DNA from: Pycnopodia helianthoides
Lineage: Eukaryota; Echinodermata; Asteroidea; Forcipulatida; Asteriidae
Direction: 5' to 3'
Length of the DNA: 64,000 nucleotides
Assembly (NCBI GenBank): GCA_032158295.1
Contig: CM063245.1
Coordinates: 25,787,726-25,851,725 of the forward strand
In this document: in pieces, positions 29,901-39,305 of the stretch
Numbering within the stretch: the stretch's first letter is position 1
How the letters are laid out: each line of letters begins with the position of its first letter
Translations under genes and position numbers: made by a program
The notes under the pieces: model-generated
Seen by the model: only the letters and a program-made list of their open reading frames with translations
What the model was told of the DNA's origin: nothing
The model's database searches: none

Positions 29901-32900
29901 TCTGTTTTGCAACCATCTTAGTTCCTCTGCATCCCCCTCAATTAAGCAATACCAAGACCAGAAGAGCAAAATCAGACCTCTTTTTGAATAATGGGAATCT
30001 GTATTCGTTATTACAAGTGAAGACGAGGAACAAGACAGACGAAATGGCAATAAGATAATGGTCTATGCAGCTGAAATGGAACTTTTGAAGAATTGATTGC
30101 AAAAAAGTAATACAAAGTTTTCAAATCTCCAACCGGATGATTAGCCTGCTTAACCAGTCATTGTTTAAGCATCTAATTTGCATCTAATTTGCATTCAATC
30201 TATGCAAATAAATCGGCTGTTAGCCAAGAAACAGTGCCGACAGAGTACGGCGCTTTTGTTTCACTGTTTGAAAATCGGACTTAAGTTTTATTAGCTCCGT
30301 ACGTCTGAACACGCCAAAAGTTCAAACTTGATGGGTGCAATCTTTATACTGAACATGTTTGTCAGCTCTGCCCCCCGTCTTACAAAAAGAAAGCACTCAA
30401 CCTCAAGACGAGTTCATGAAGACACCCTCAGCAGCTTAAAGACGCGAGATCCTCTTTATTCGCTCTCCTTCCCAGGGGTGTCAAAAAGAATGATGAGTTA
30501 TCGGCCGGGAGTTTATGATGCACATGACCCCCAGGGGGAAACAACAACACATGAAGTCACTTAATGGAGCATCAACTTGCCTGTTCCTTTCCCTCAAGAA
30601 ATGTGATATTCCTTAATTATTCCCACTCTTACAGTTGTCGCATTTGTACAGGGGATGATTTCTTACTTTCCCTGGGGTTGCTTTGTGGAGGGGGGGGGGT
30701 GGTTGGCGAGGGTACTATCTAATAGGAACATCTTGAGGAGGCAGCTTGACTGAGAATGATATTAGTTTCCTATTTTTCTTGGAGATGTAGATCTGGTTAG
30801 CTGTTTACAACTCACGCTATTTTCTGTCTCAATGACGCAACAAGTTAAAGTGCATAGGAATCTAGATGTATCTCAGATAGTGTGGCTGGGAATGGAAGAG
30901 GTTGTGGGAGGGGGGCTGGGAATTTGGGTAAGGTGCGGGGAGGGGGAGGTTGAAGGGGGGGGTCCTCGATAAAAGAAAGATCCGTCAAATCCCATCCACC
31001 AACTGCATGTATACATGTATACAGACAGACTTTCATTGGAGTTTCTGGTGTGCAACTTAAGCTGTGATTGAGCAAACGTCATGCGATGGGGTTAACACGT
31101 TGATCGTTCATCATTCTAACGACTCTTTTTGTTGCATTTTGTGTTTTGTTTTGATTCTGCATGTGACTTTTTTTTTTATCTTGTTTGATCCCAGTCAGTT
31201 TTAATTAGCCAAATCACTCAATGAAGTTTCTTGTTTTTCTTCTTTTGATATCCAGGAGGTCGTTATAAAACCTGGAAACGTCGTTGGTTCATCTTGACAG
31301 ACAACTGCCTGTACTATTTTGAGTACACCACTGTAAGTGACTGTTTATGTTTCTTCATATTTACCTCCAATAGATGGATTGCAATACGCGTCGTTGACCG
31401 CCATCTTTGATGTAAAACGATGGAAAAGTGCACGCGTGTACGCGCTACGCACGACTCTCAGCCAATGATAGCTCTTCACGCGTGCACAATTCATCAAAGA
31501 TGGTGGTCAATGACGCGTATTGCAATCCATCTATATACCTCTAGTCTCCTGGACCCAATTTTCATCAAGCTTCCTTCACAGTTGACTTTGTGCTCACTGT
31601 AAAATTTCCGTTTTATACCTCTGCTAACCGTAACCACAGGAAAAAGGCTAACCTTCCGGTGCTTCCTGTACTAAGCAAAAAATGCATAACAATGTAAATC
31701 CGTGGTGGATGAGCAAGCAAGTCGCCTACATGTACTTTTCTTGCTAATCTTTGAAATATACTTTCATTTCAGCACATTTTTCTGTTAAAGTAGGCAAATA
31801 AATTTGCTTATGTTGGCCCCTGGGCCAAATTTCATAAAGTTGCTTAAGCAGAAAATATTGCTAATTTGGCCACAGCAGAGTCTTTCTCGAAGGCTAATCT
31901 CGTCTTTTTCTGTATTTTTCTGTCTAAAGAAATGATCTGCACTTAAAGTTTTGATTTCTTTGGGTTGTATTTTCCTAGAAGTGAATGTATTTGCCCTCAG
32001 TTTATAGTGGTTTTATTTTTTACGAAAGTGTTTTCAAATTTTTGCTGCAGATCTCTTCCCTTTTCAATCTCTAATATTGATGCATTTCTGTCTTTCTGTT
32101 CCATGTTGTTTTTCATCAATAAATATGAGAGTTGTTTTTCTTAAATCTGTTCAAATTAGCAATGATTTTTATTTATACTTTGGCTTAAATTATGTTTTTG
32201 TTCAGTATTTGTTTATGTACAGTCCACAATATTATGTGCTAAATGAGCAGATCACTTACTGATACCTGAAGAAATTATACAAATTGTTGTCTTCTTGTGT
32301 AGTTTGAACTAAATCAGTTTATTTATTTGCAATTTGCAATGTTCGAAGAGTCGAAACAATAGTTTTACCCGAACAAAATATATCTCAAGATATTGGAAAC
32401 TTGTTGAGTCGAGTTCTTATTTAATCTTGTCTTCTCAGGACAAAGAGCCAAGAGGTATCATCCCGCTGGAAAACCTACAGATACGAGAGATAGAAGACAG
32501 TAAGAAACCGGTAAGTAGAGATGATCAATCAGTGTCTGATTTCATTTAGCCGTTCAGCAGGAAAGATTTCTTCGTAACAAAAATGAGCCAGGAACCGTAT
32601 GAAAGCAGTGTAAGGTGTTTTCTCAAAATCTCCTTGAATCTTCAAATTTGCTTTCATTTATTAATTTCACAGGTAAAAATGCAAAGTACAAAGATAATAA
32701 TAATAAAGAAAACATAAACATACACATAGGAGAGAAAACAAAAAAAAGTAGCACCCCTTGATGGATTTCAAAATAAAGTAAACTAAATTACTATCAAGTT
32801 AATCTGCTTGAAAGAAGTAAAGCAGGCACCAGAGGGAGAAAGAAATAGTCCACGTTGTGTCTAAACCTTTCGTTTTGTATTTCTGGTGATGCACAGAGTC

Positions 32901-35299
32901 TGTAAAACCTCCTTCCGTTTTTTCACATTTTCAAATTCTCACCCCTGGTATCTGGAATTTGGCTGGTAACCTATCTCTGCTAAGCAAGATGTGTCTGTGC
33001 TTAGCAAGTTTGTGTGATTATAAGCAGCTCTTTTGGCTTGGGAGTCAATTGGATAGAGTTACTCAGAGTGTAAATTGGCTGAACACATGACCGGTACCCT
33101 GCTAATATCTGCTAAGCATGTCTATGAAACTCGGCCTTTAGCTGCTCTGAAACACCTGTTTACCCATCTGCCTGTCTGGAGCAGGTTGAGGTAACCTTAC
33201 TATCTGGTAGCTTGGTAAACTAAGTCACAAGTCTACCTACCTGGCAGGTGGTATTTTAGAGTATCAACAGCTGGGGTCGATTTCACAAAACTCTTCCTAA
33301 CTTAGGACTAGTCCTAGGCAATGCTAAGAGATAAAACTTACAGGTCCTAACTTAAGACTAGTCCTATCTCTCAGCATTGCCTATAGGACTTGTCCTAAGT
33401 AAGGAAGAGTTTTGTGAAATCAACCCCAGATGAACAAATTAACATGTCCTGATGTATTTCGATGATTATCCATAAAGTACATATCACATTTTTATCCTAT
33501 GGCCAACTATGTCTGATTCCTTGAATCCCTGTATACAATCATGCTGATTGCACTTATGCATATGTAAGGGTCCTGACTAGTTTTGTCAGTTGGGTCAAAT
33601 GAACGTTGTCTGTAAGGGATTCATGATGGTCTCACTTTAGGCTGATCAGAGAGAGTTAAAGGCACAGTACACGTTTGGTATTGACTCTGAAAACTAATGG
33701 CAATAAAAACTTACTTGGTAAGAAGTACAGCAGCCTTGGATAGTATAATGAATTTAGAGAAACTTTTAACTTCAAAGTACTACGGTTATGGAAAATTTAT
33801 CACTTTTTATTCTCCAAAATTTGAATCTGGGAAGTGTTTCTGTCAGAGTGTGTATTCCTATGGGGAATATTCTTCCTGCGTGGAAATATTCACTCCGGTT
33901 TTTCGGTGATATCTCAAAAACACGACCACCTTTTGAGATGAAATTTTCCCAGGTTAGTTTTATTGTATGTACCTACATTTATAAGGATTAACACAATCAG
34001 TAGGCTCCAATTACCAAACGTGTGCAGCACCTTCAAGGGCACCAGTGGAAATATCTCCCTTGATTCAGCCGTTCACCACAATATGCTACTGTTTAAGCCT
34101 ATTGGGGGCTGGCCAAACGTTGAACAGGTGTTCCAGTCGGTACCCATGTGTCCCCGGTAACAAGGTTACCATACTTCAAAAAAACACATGTCAATATTGG
34201 TGTTCCTATCCCCTCTCCCCCCACAGCACTGTTTTGAGCTGTTTGCCGCGGACGGGCGTGAAATCATCAAGGCTTGTAAGACGGACGCGGATGGGAAGGT
34301 GGTGGAGGGCAAACACAACATCTACCGCATGTCGGCCTCTACTCTGGAAGAAAAAGAAGCTTGGATCAAATCCATCACGTAAGAAATAAACTCGTAGAAT
34401 AGTTAACCCTCCTACTCTTGGTGACATTATTCCAGTGAGTGACCAGCTGTTTAAAACCATTCAACTGCACGGGTTGTGTACATTATGGTGGTACAACTGT
34501 GCACAGAACCAACTGTGTACATGTGTTTACTGTGTACGTTCATCATAATTTACGATAGTGCAGGATGGCAATATTTTTCAAAACCACTGTGGATGATATT
34601 AAATGGTAAGACAGTAGGAGGGTTGACTTAAGAAAAATAATAATTTAAAATGAAACTCATCATGAAAATCCTTAAAAGACACTTTTTAACAGATTTGTTG
34701 AAACACAATTGAACCTTTAAGACTATAGGCAAAAGTAAAACATCAATTAAGTTTTTTACACTACAGTTCATTTTGGTTGGTAAGCAGTTGGATTCGACCA
34801 GTCTAGTATAGACTGTGCAAGTCTCGTGCGTATTCGAACATTGGGACCAGTTAAAATGCGCGAGTTTGTTTTCTTCACCAAAGTGGTCTCAAAAATGTTT
34901 GAATACGGGCAAGACTTGCACGGTCTATTAAGTTTTCTTCATAAATTACAGAAACTAAAACTAAGTGAAGTATGGCATCACAATGCACCTTAGGCTGCGG
35001 TTCTATCATTTAAAAAAAAAACACTTAATAACTGACGCTTGTGATTTGAAGGTCAGCTGGACTGCCCTATTTTAGATTTTTTTAGGGTGCCCTGTATTTT
35101 TGTTGGCAGTGTTGTGATTTTGTGTCACGGGTTATTTATAGTGGTCGATTACTTCCTTGTCATCTTAGATCATGTTCAGACTAGCTGTACTCAACGCCTC
35201 TCTGTTTCTCTCTACAGTGCCAGCATAAGCAAGGATCCCTTCTATGACATGCTCGCAGCAAGGAAGAAAAAAGCATCGTCCAATATGAAGGATACTTAG
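4951..35299 (+). CDS. CYTH1: Cytohesin (ARF-GEF; Sec7 + PH), 5'-truncated by the window edge
   Basis: Nine exons: 4951-5069, 5953-6034, 13310-13422, 14316-14464, 17995-18106, 31256-31332, 32439-32510, 34227-34378 and 35218-35299, all with AG/GT borders and matching phases except for one extra base in the second. About 318 residues are visible. Residues 1-155 are most of the Sec7 domain, which catalyses GDP/GTP exchange on ARF GTPases; the motif [11 protein letters not shown] with its catalytic Glu is at residue 78. The PH domain runs from about 183 to 298 (REGWLMKQ, then [10 protein letters not shown]) and binds phosphoinositides to recruit the protein to membranes. A basic tail (ARKKK) precedes the stop. 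The N-terminal coiled coil and the first part of Sec7 (about 70-80 residues in the family) are not in the window. Identity as a cytohesin is firm. Vertebrates have several paralogues, so the number in the symbol is nominal; Drosophila steppke is the single-copy counterpart. Confidence 0.95.
5215..5357. mobile_element. Short MITE, acaggcat/tgcatgcctg ends
   Basis: It is near-identical in its arms to 50134-50267: both begin acaggcat-caacttttcctcgg, contain ctgattt-ctc, and end gttgcatgcctg. The ends are inverted (aagttgcatgcctg pairs with caggcatgcaactt in the other copy), so this is a small non-autonomous inverted-repeat element about 140 bp long. Confidence 0.8.
5536..5705. mobile_element. 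Partial TTAAAGGC-type MITE
   Basis: It begins TTAAAGGCGTTATAGG. It contains gaaataacaaacctgtgaaa, also present with one change inside the complete element at 61327-61695. The right end is not recognisable, so the copy is degraded. Confidence 0.6.
5953..6034 (+). CDS. CYTH1: Cytohesin exon with a +1 frameshift (one extra C near 6017-6018)
   Basis: It follows acceptor ...caacctcag and ends at CTAAG|GTAAGC. It begins [20 protein letters not shown], a good Sec7 match. The last eight codons then read IPGPSSK in the initial frame, where the family always has LVQALR. Reading one base on, from the second C of the run at 6017-6018, gives LVQALR exactly. The next exon begins A|CAA, which completes this Arg codon and needs the shifted phase. 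The exon is therefore 82 bases where 81 are required. Either the base is a sequence error or this allele is broken. Confidence 0.9.
7793..7864. repeat. 72-bp hairpin
   Basis: The arm gcctgattttcgacccagca is matched by tgctagggtcgaacatcaggc; the inner agtctttct pairs with agaaagact. Related agtctttct fragments occur near 31880 and 39645. Confidence 0.85.
9493..9830. repeat. 82-88-bp tandem repeat, four copies
   Basis: Copies start near 9493, 9577, 9660 and 9748. Each carries tttcacctgcagttggg, ggtttgttaag, agagtcggctggtt and agatgtgtagtttt. Copies differ by small indels, mostly in T-runs. Confidence 0.9.
10718..10911. mobile_element. GGGCCCAATT inverted-repeat MITE
   Basis: The left end gggcccaattttacagagct is the inverted copy of agctctatgaaattgggccc at the right end. 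The inside is rich in gcttaagca / tgcttagc motifs. Relatives lie at 13635-13881, 40643-40842, 49297-49730 and 62302-62473, with decayed copies near 31805 and 32950-33136. Confidence 0.9.
11249..11641. mobile_element. TTAA-flanked MITE, family 1, copy 1
   Basis: It begins TTAAAGGAACATTACAGAAT and ends attctgtaatgttcctttaa. At 393 bp it matches the lengths of copies at 20382-20773, 40853-41245 and 50979-51378. TTAA at both outer ends is the likely target duplication. No ORF for a transposase is present, so it is non-autonomous. Confidence 0.93.
12428..12545 (+). mobile_element. tRNA-derived SINE head
   Basis: The A-box-like tggcgtagtggtatc and B-box ggttcgaatcccac are about 40 bp apart, as in tRNA genes. 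No complete cloverleaf could be made, so a SINE promoter is more likely than a working tRNA. The GCGC-rich tail near 12350 (gaagcgctttaca) is typical of this SINE type. Confidence 0.6.
12530..13255. repeat. About 180-bp tandem repeat, four copies
   Basis: Each unit runs from gggttttctctgaaat through cttgggttttcctcc, catggggttcttggctag, ctcagaatcctaggg and taaattaaatgaaa. The third copy has an extra internal duplication of the cttgggttttcc block. The repeats generate a 138-codon - strand ORF that is not a gene. Confidence 0.93.
13310..13422 (+). CDS. CYTH1: Cytohesin exon carrying the Sec7 catalytic glutamate
   Basis: It follows acceptor tatttgcag and ends at ACC G|GTAATT. It encodes [20 protein letters not shown], then [17 protein letters not shown]. 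The Glu of LPGEAQ is the glutamic finger that drives nucleotide release from ARF. A 0.7 kb tandem repeat array ends only about 55 bp upstream of the exon. Confidence 0.97.
13423..14315 (+). other. Cytohesin intron (0.9 kb)
   Basis: It holds the inverted-repeat element at 13635-13881 and otherwise AT-rich sequence. No additional exon is needed between the flanking Sec7 exons, whose phases match. Confidence 0.85.
13635..13881. mobile_element. GGGCCCAATT-type MITE with perfect internal hairpin
   Basis: The ends gggcccaattttatggctc and gagccatgaaattggcccc are inverted. Inside, at 13681-13723, gctaaactgtgaaaacacg and its exact complement flank a five-base loop. Confidence 0.88.
14316..14464 (+). 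CDS. CYTH1: Cytohesin exon, C-terminal half of Sec7
   Basis: It follows acceptor ctctgcgcag and ends at AAG|GTACGT. It encodes [20 protein letters not shown], then [20 protein letters not shown] and [10 protein letters not shown]. The hydrophobic [10 protein letters not shown] helix is the conserved ARF-binding motif 2 of Sec7 domains. It starts in phase 1 and ends in phase 0. Confidence 0.97.
17341..17486. mobile_element. Foldback element with TAGGTGGCAGCAGAC arms
   Basis: The left arm contains cactaggtggcagcagac and ccaggtaaa; the right arm contains tttacctgg and gtctgctgccacctag. The arms extend to aatggga / tcccccatt at the ends. Confidence 0.85.
17505..17860 (-). mobile_element. tRNA-derived SINE copy
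   Basis: It has tatatagcgcacat and gcgttctacaacac tail sequence, then gtgcctcgctcacagacac, ccgggaatcaaatcc (decayed B box) and ctcggccaaga. Related modules (aagtgcctcgctta, gggaatcgaaccc, cagaacac) occur at 44465-44770 in COQ7 intron 3, so this is the same SINE family. Confidence 0.65.
17995..18106 (+). CDS. CYTH1: Cytohesin exon, Sec7-PH linker and first PH strand
   Basis: It follows acceptor gaatcttag and ends at CAA G|GTATGA. It encodes [20 protein letters not shown], then [17 protein letters not shown]. The linker after Sec7 is autoinhibitory in the family, and REGWLMKQ opens the PH domain. It ends with the first base of a Gly codon, which sets up the glycine loop continued in the next exon after a 13.1 kb intron. 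Confidence 0.97.
20382..20773. mobile_element. TTAA-flanked MITE, family 1, copy 2 (inverted)
   Basis: It begins TTAAAGGAACATTACAGAAT and ends gtaatgttcctttaa. The interior runs in the opposite direction to copies 1, 3 and 4 (here acagttgctggcagtg near the left end). Confidence 0.93.
21598..21971. mobile_element. TTAA-flanked MITE, family 2, copy A (near-palindromic)
   Basis: It begins TTAAAGGTACACGTTGCCTT and ends aaggcaacgtgtacttttaa. Almost the whole element is an inverted repeat: ggtctataaaaagcgcttg is mirrored near 21935, and the centre is tggagtcaaaactttgactcca. Confidence 0.93.
23892..24007. repeat. (aatc)n microsatellite
   Basis: About 115 bp of tetranucleotide repeat with a few interruptions (tgtcg, catcaatcatt). 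Confidence 0.97.
31256..31332 (+). CDS. CYTH1: Cytohesin exon, PH-domain phosphoinositide site (diglycine form)
   Basis: It follows acceptor gatatccag and ends at ACT|GTAAGT. Joined to the previous exon it reads [16 protein letters not shown], then [12 protein letters not shown]. The KxWKRRW lysines and arginines are the inositol-phosphate ligands. There are two glycines in the beta1-beta2 loop, the 2G form. In vertebrates 2G cytohesins favour PI(3,4,5)P3, while the 3G splice form is less selective. Confidence 0.96.
31333..32438 (+). other. Cytohesin intron (1.1 kb)
   Basis: It holds the foldback element at 31371-31533 and a decayed GGGCCCAATT-type fragment near 31805-31860. Nothing else was seen. 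Confidence 0.8.
31371..31533. mobile_element. 163-bp foldback element inserted just after a cytohesin exon
   Basis: The left arm tagatggattgcaatacgcg is the exact complement of cgcgtattgcaatccatcta at the right end. The arms continue inward as ccatctttgatg / catcaaagatgg. It starts 39 bp past the donor of the exon ending at 31332. Confidence 0.92.
32439..32510 (+). CDS. CYTH1: Cytohesin exon, PH-domain core
   Basis: It follows acceptor cttctcag and ends at CCG|GTAAGT. It is 24 whole codons: [20 protein letters not shown], then SKKP. This is the [13 protein letters not shown] stretch shared by all cytohesin PH domains. Skipping it would keep the frame but destroy the PH fold. Confidence 0.96.
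33273..33427. mobile_element. 155-bp foldback MITE
   Basis: The ends ggggtcgatttcacaaaact and agttttgtgaaatcaacccc are inverted, and the interior gactagtcctaggcaatgct is mirrored by agcattgcctataggactt. The element is palindromic nearly throughout. Confidence 0.93.
33656..34036. mobile_element. TTAAAGGCAC-type MITE
   Basis: It begins TTAAAGGCACAGTACACGTT and ends aaacgtgtgcagcaccttcaa, a decayed inverted copy. It is about 380 bp, like the other TTAA elements here. Confidence 0.82.
34227..34378 (+). CDS. CYTH1: Cytohesin exon, PH-domain C-terminal half
   Basis: It follows acceptor ccccccacag and ends at ATC AC|GTAAGA. It encodes [20 protein letters not shown], then [20 protein letters not shown] and [10 protein letters not shown]. 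The final PH helix [10 protein letters not shown] is clear. It ends in phase 2. Confidence 0.96.
34379..35217 (+). other. Last cytohesin intron (0.8 kb)
   Basis: It holds a MITE at 34402-34626, a short inverted pair near 34798-34925 (gactgtgcaagtct / agacttgcacggtc, imperfect) and no coding sequence. Confidence 0.8.
34402..34626. mobile_element. GTTAACCCTCCTACT MITE, copy 1
   Basis: The left end gttaaccctcctact is the inverted copy of agtaggagggttgac, with one mismatch. The inside contains ccagtgagtgacca, actgtgcacagaacc and caaaaccactgtg, all repeated in the copy at 46961-47182. Confidence 0.88.
35218..35299 (+). CDS. CYTH1: Cytohesin last exon with polybasic tail and stop
   Basis: It follows acceptor ctctctacag. 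It encodes [20 protein letters not shown], then SNMKDT and a TAG stop at 35297-35299. The [14 protein letters not shown] tail is the family's polybasic, autoinhibitory and membrane-binding C-terminus. Confidence 0.96.
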
Positions 35300-36060
35300 A
35301 TGTCAGAACCCAACTCTACTACGTTTTTTCGTATCGCAAAGTCCGGTCGATGAGGCGTCGCTTTTTCTATGAAAGACAAGTCTCCTGGACCGCTTTTTTT
35401 TCTCTCCTGCTCAAATTGGTGAATGAAACATCATGTTCTCTACAATGGCGCTACTTCAAGATCCATATTCTTCAAGATGATTGGTTAAACAGCATCATGA
35501 CACGGCGTTCTGAATGATGATACTCATTTGCATATTCTATAAATAGAATGCTATATATATATGGTAATCGGTGCGGTACAGGAACCCAACTGGACGAACT
35601 CAATGCCAAGCAGGTGGCTACAGTCTTAGCCCTCCTCCGTGGGGATGACTCAAGAGGAAATTTCTGACCGATCAAATATCGGAGTAAATTTGATGTTTTG
35701 CAAGTGATGGCGGGAAGTGAAAATGTCTCGGCTTTTTTCTTATCAGCTTGTGAAGGTCTAAACACTCCACGGTGAAATCAGAGAGCATTCTACAAAGGAG
35801 CAAAAGAAACTTTTATATCGTCTTATTAATATAGCTTTCATTTCTTAAAAATGATCAGTTTGAAACCCAAGAACTGGAACATCAATTGTTTAATAATATT
35901 ACTTTGTGTCATAATTTACAAGAAGAAATGGCTGTGAAAAGCATTGTACAGTCTAAACTATTGCGTGTGTTTTTTTGTTGTTCTTATTTTGATGATAATT
36001 ACATAGTTGTACTCTTTTGTCTTAAGATTAAAGCCAGAACTTGACTGTACAATATTTGTA
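35300..36060 (+). other. Probable cytohesin 3' UTR
   Basis: There is no ORF continuation after TAG. An ATTAAA poly(A)-signal variant is at 36027-36032, followed by a short A-run near 36063. The true cleavage site is uncertain. Confidence 0.4.
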
Positions 36061-38184
36061 CCAAAAAAAAACCTGTACAAAATTGGTTTTTGTATGAACT
36101 CAACCAAACCTACTCAGTGAATGATTGAAAAGTAACAATCTCAATTTTTTTCTGTTCGTGTACAAAAGTGGTTTTGTTATATTTATTATGCAACTCATTG
36201 AAGTAGTGAGACGCTTTCAAGTTATTTGTTTTGTATAGTAATAACGAAGCAACTGTTTTTAATTAATGTACTTACAATGAATGGACACCTTTCATACATC
36301 GCTGAGGAAATATGCACCGGGCACAATTTGTTAGCTCCGTGCTATAAGGACCTCGTTTGCAGTGTCATATATTTGGGGAAAAAAAAAAGACTTAAATCGG
36401 AATTGTCTATTGACACAAAATCCAAACATGAGATAAATTTGTTTCCAAATTTTTGGTGTTTATCTTCTAAGAAGATATATCCCCCAATCAATTTATTTGA
36501 CAAGACCCTTTAACCAACTCGATGAACTTCATGCAAGTTGTAATGATGACCATGCGGTACTTTAACGGATGAACTGTCGGTCAACTGGTGCATCTTTTTT
36601 GACCTACCTCAGGGTGCTGTTTGAGTAGATGCAAAGGAGTCAAGAGTGGACCGAGTACAAGGGGCCTCTGGGCACCTCAAAGATTCACTGAATTGGTACG
36701 AACGGTATCTCAAACTTATTCTAAAAAGTCTTTTGAACAATAACTGGCTTCTCCTCCCCCTTTAAGAAGTGCCGCAGGCTGGCCAAAAGGATTAAATTAG
36801 TGGCTGCTGGCAGCTCCAAATGTTACAATTGTAGGATTAATTTAACCAGGGTATTTTGTTTTTGTGAATTTTTACCTTACTCTGTTCTTTGTTGGGCATT
36901 GGAGTTTAAACGACACAAACTCGCAGCATTCAATCTTCGCAATGAAGTCGAAAGTAAAGTGATGTTGAAGTTTTAAGAACGATTTGTAAAAGTGCATTGG
37001 ATATGTGGGATGACATTAGAGCATCGATGAAGTGTTTAATCATATCAAACCCAGACTTGTTGTCACCCAACCTTGTGGAAGTTGTCACTGCCAAGCTGAA
37101 AACTGAATCAATTAAAGGTGATTTACCTGTTTTTAAAATCGAGGTGACCTTTTGGGACCCTGTCTAGTTATCCAATCTCCTGATGAAATTGAATTAAATC
37201 CCACTTTGTCTGATTCCCAGAATCAACGACGGCAATACCAGTGCTAATTTTTAATACAGAAGAAGCTCCTGCCTATTTTCATGCAGATCTCAATTTGTGT
37301 ATCGTATGATGGTTATGGGCAATTTTTTAAAAATCATAACCAAAAGTTAAGGTTATAGGTCATAGAGACTATAAAGCTAATTTGACCAAGACAGTAAACA
37401 GTTGCATCCAAATTCAATAAAGTAGCTGAATAATCATGGAGACTAGGTTAAAGTTTCTTTTCTTTAATTTTTGACGATGCTTTTCTTGTACTTAGCTTTT
37501 GGTGCTTATAGATTTCCATTGAATGCTTCCTTGTTTTACAGTATTATTACATGTGAAAAGAAAACCTCCGCATGACCAGTGTCAAACTAGACTTGTGTTA
37601 GTCAAGTCATGTGTAATGGAAGGAGCTTGTTGAGAGATAGTGCTCTTAAGGTAGAACGATAAGCTGCAGTGACTATCTGAAGTCTATGAGAACTAACTCT
37701 ATAGATTAGATGCAAAGCTTTGGTATGGTGTTGGAATATAAAGGTTCGGCTCTTTGAAGTGATTTAGTAATTTTATTTCAAAATTCAAATTGACAATGAA
37801 TTGATTTTGGCTAGTAACTAGCTCTGACAAGCATGATTTCATTTTGTTTTTCGGAACTTTGTGAAATTGATTTTAAAAACAAAAAAATTGAACCCAAATT
37901 CTCAAAACAATCTTCCAGATATTTAACTTCAATATTGATACTGACGTTATTAATTGGTGCTACAGAAAATATCTACTTAAAATTGTTTTCATTGCCAAAA
38001 GTTGCAGCGGAGTCTAAAAACTCTACCATCGTTTCTCTCCATTACATTTGATTGAATTGACTGTGTCGTATGTAGAGTTCACATTAATATTCCTGTTGCA
38101 TAAAGACGATGTTTTCAATTATTTGTTTTTGTAATAATTATAAAATACTGAAGTGATGATTGTACTTACTGAACAAGCTATTCA

Positions 38185-38547
38185 GTTTTACTATACCTCA
38201 TACATATTCATGACCGAGAGTCGAATTCTCACTGGTCCATTCAACATCACGTGCCAGACGCTATATTTGCTGTTTACCAAGCACGCACGCGAGTATTCAC
38301 GCACATGGTAAATGCGCATGACAAGTAGACTGTCGCCCGGACAGCCCGGGCGACAGTCTACTTGTCATGCGCTTTACGATCGTAGAACTGTTCACCGGGT
38401 GTTGTCCGCATGCGGGAACATCGCTCTAGTGACATCCAACACATGAAAAACTTATCCTGGATGCAATTTATCATTTCACGGTCGTCATTTTCCCCTTGGT
38501 CCTAATATTGTACCGGTGACTGAATATGTATGAGGTATAGTAAAACA
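38185..38547. mobile_element. Foldback element with a perfect GC-rich central hairpin
   Basis: Outer ends: ttttactatacctcatacat and its complement atgtatgaggtatagtaaaa. At 38309-38378 lies a second inverted repeat whose arms include gacaagtagactgtcgcccg and cgggcgacagtctacttgtc around a four-base centre, GC-rich in AT-rich surroundings. Confidence 0.93.
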
Positions 38548-38683
38548 AATATAACATGGTTTATTTCGGTTGATCAGTCGATAATAGCTCCCTCGGTATT
38601 GGAAGTTGACAAAGTAGTTTGTCAACTTCCAATACCTTGGGGAGCTAATATCGACTGTTCACCCTCAAACCATGTTATATTTG
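38546..38683. mobile_element. Foldback element abutting the previous one
   Basis: Ends caaatataacatggttt and aaaccatgttatatttg are inverted; the inner arms ggtattggaagttgacaaa and tttgtcaacttccaatacc meet around a short centre. It starts where the preceding element ends. Confidence 0.93.
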
Positions 38684-39225
38684 TATAATGTTTGTTGCCG
38701 TTTTATAAAAACTAATTAAGTGTATTAATAGTATAAATATGTTTGTTTATATGCCGTTGGTTGATGTTAATGCTGTTGGCTTAATTGTTAAAAAAACAGT
38801 TTAAATGTAATGTTTGTATAATACTATAACAAAAATTGAGTTGAATAATTTCAAAGTTTTGAAAATTATTCGTCATGACGATTGATTTCTGCGAATCAAA
38901 ATTATTAAGATTTTTTTTATTATCAACCAAGATCAAACAAATGAAAAATAGAATCTCACAGATTGAAAAAAAAAAATTCCTTTCCCTGGAGAGGTATATC
39001 AGTTATGACTATGTATTTTAAATTTGCCAAAACCATTCCAGAAAAAAACAGGCTTAATTTATCTTAAAATAAACCATAAAAAGGTACAAGTTATGTACAG
39101 GAAAAATCCCACTAAGCGACTCCTATTCTTTAGTTAAGGGAATATTTTTTAGAGACGATACGTTATTGTGTACAGGTATGTGTATTTTCTCTAAAGCTTT
39201 TAAATAATTTGGGGAGGAACGAAGA

Positions 39226-39305
39226 CAAATTGACTAGAGCGGGATTTGAACCAACGACCTCCGGATTAACATGCCGGCACTCCACCAACTGAGCTATCAA
39301 GCCCT
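39226..39305 (-). mobile_element. tRNA-like SINE head (Asn-like), probably not a working tRNA
   Basis: On the - strand it has A box tagctcagttggtggag, an anticodon-arm-like ccggcatgttaatccgg with GTT at the anticodon position, and B box ggttcaaatccc. The acceptor ends (gggcttg and tctagtc) do not pair and the T-stem is poor, so I call it a tRNA-derived repeat. Confidence 0.6.

Larger units (their letters stand above)
18107..31255 (+). other. Cytohesin intron (13.1 kb)
   Basis: This is the largest intron and lies between the two halves of the PH glycine loop. It holds MITEs at 20382-20773 and 21598-21971, an (aatc)n microsatellite at 23892-24007 and several homopolymers. Open frames of up to 133 codons (25.1, 29.7 kb) show no domain and no coding signature. 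A very small alternative exon could not be seen by eye. Confidence 0.8.
32511..34226 (+). other. Cytohesin intron (1.7 kb)
   Basis: It holds a decayed GGGCCCAATT-type element (about 32950-33136), a foldback at 33273-33427 and a TTAAAGGC MITE at 33656-34036, ending 190 bp before the next exon. Confidence 0.8.

Noticed and set aside
29676..30050. 124-codon - strand ORF in the large cytohesin intron
   Set aside because: No domain, no plausible splice partners, and composition like the surrounding repeat-rich DNA.
34045..34389. 114-codon + strand ORF overlapping a cytohesin exon
   Set aside because: It is out of frame with the PH-domain exon; a shadow.
39226..39305. Functional tRNA-Asn
   Set aside because: A and B boxes and a GTT anticodon are present, but the acceptor stem does not pair and the T-stem is poor.
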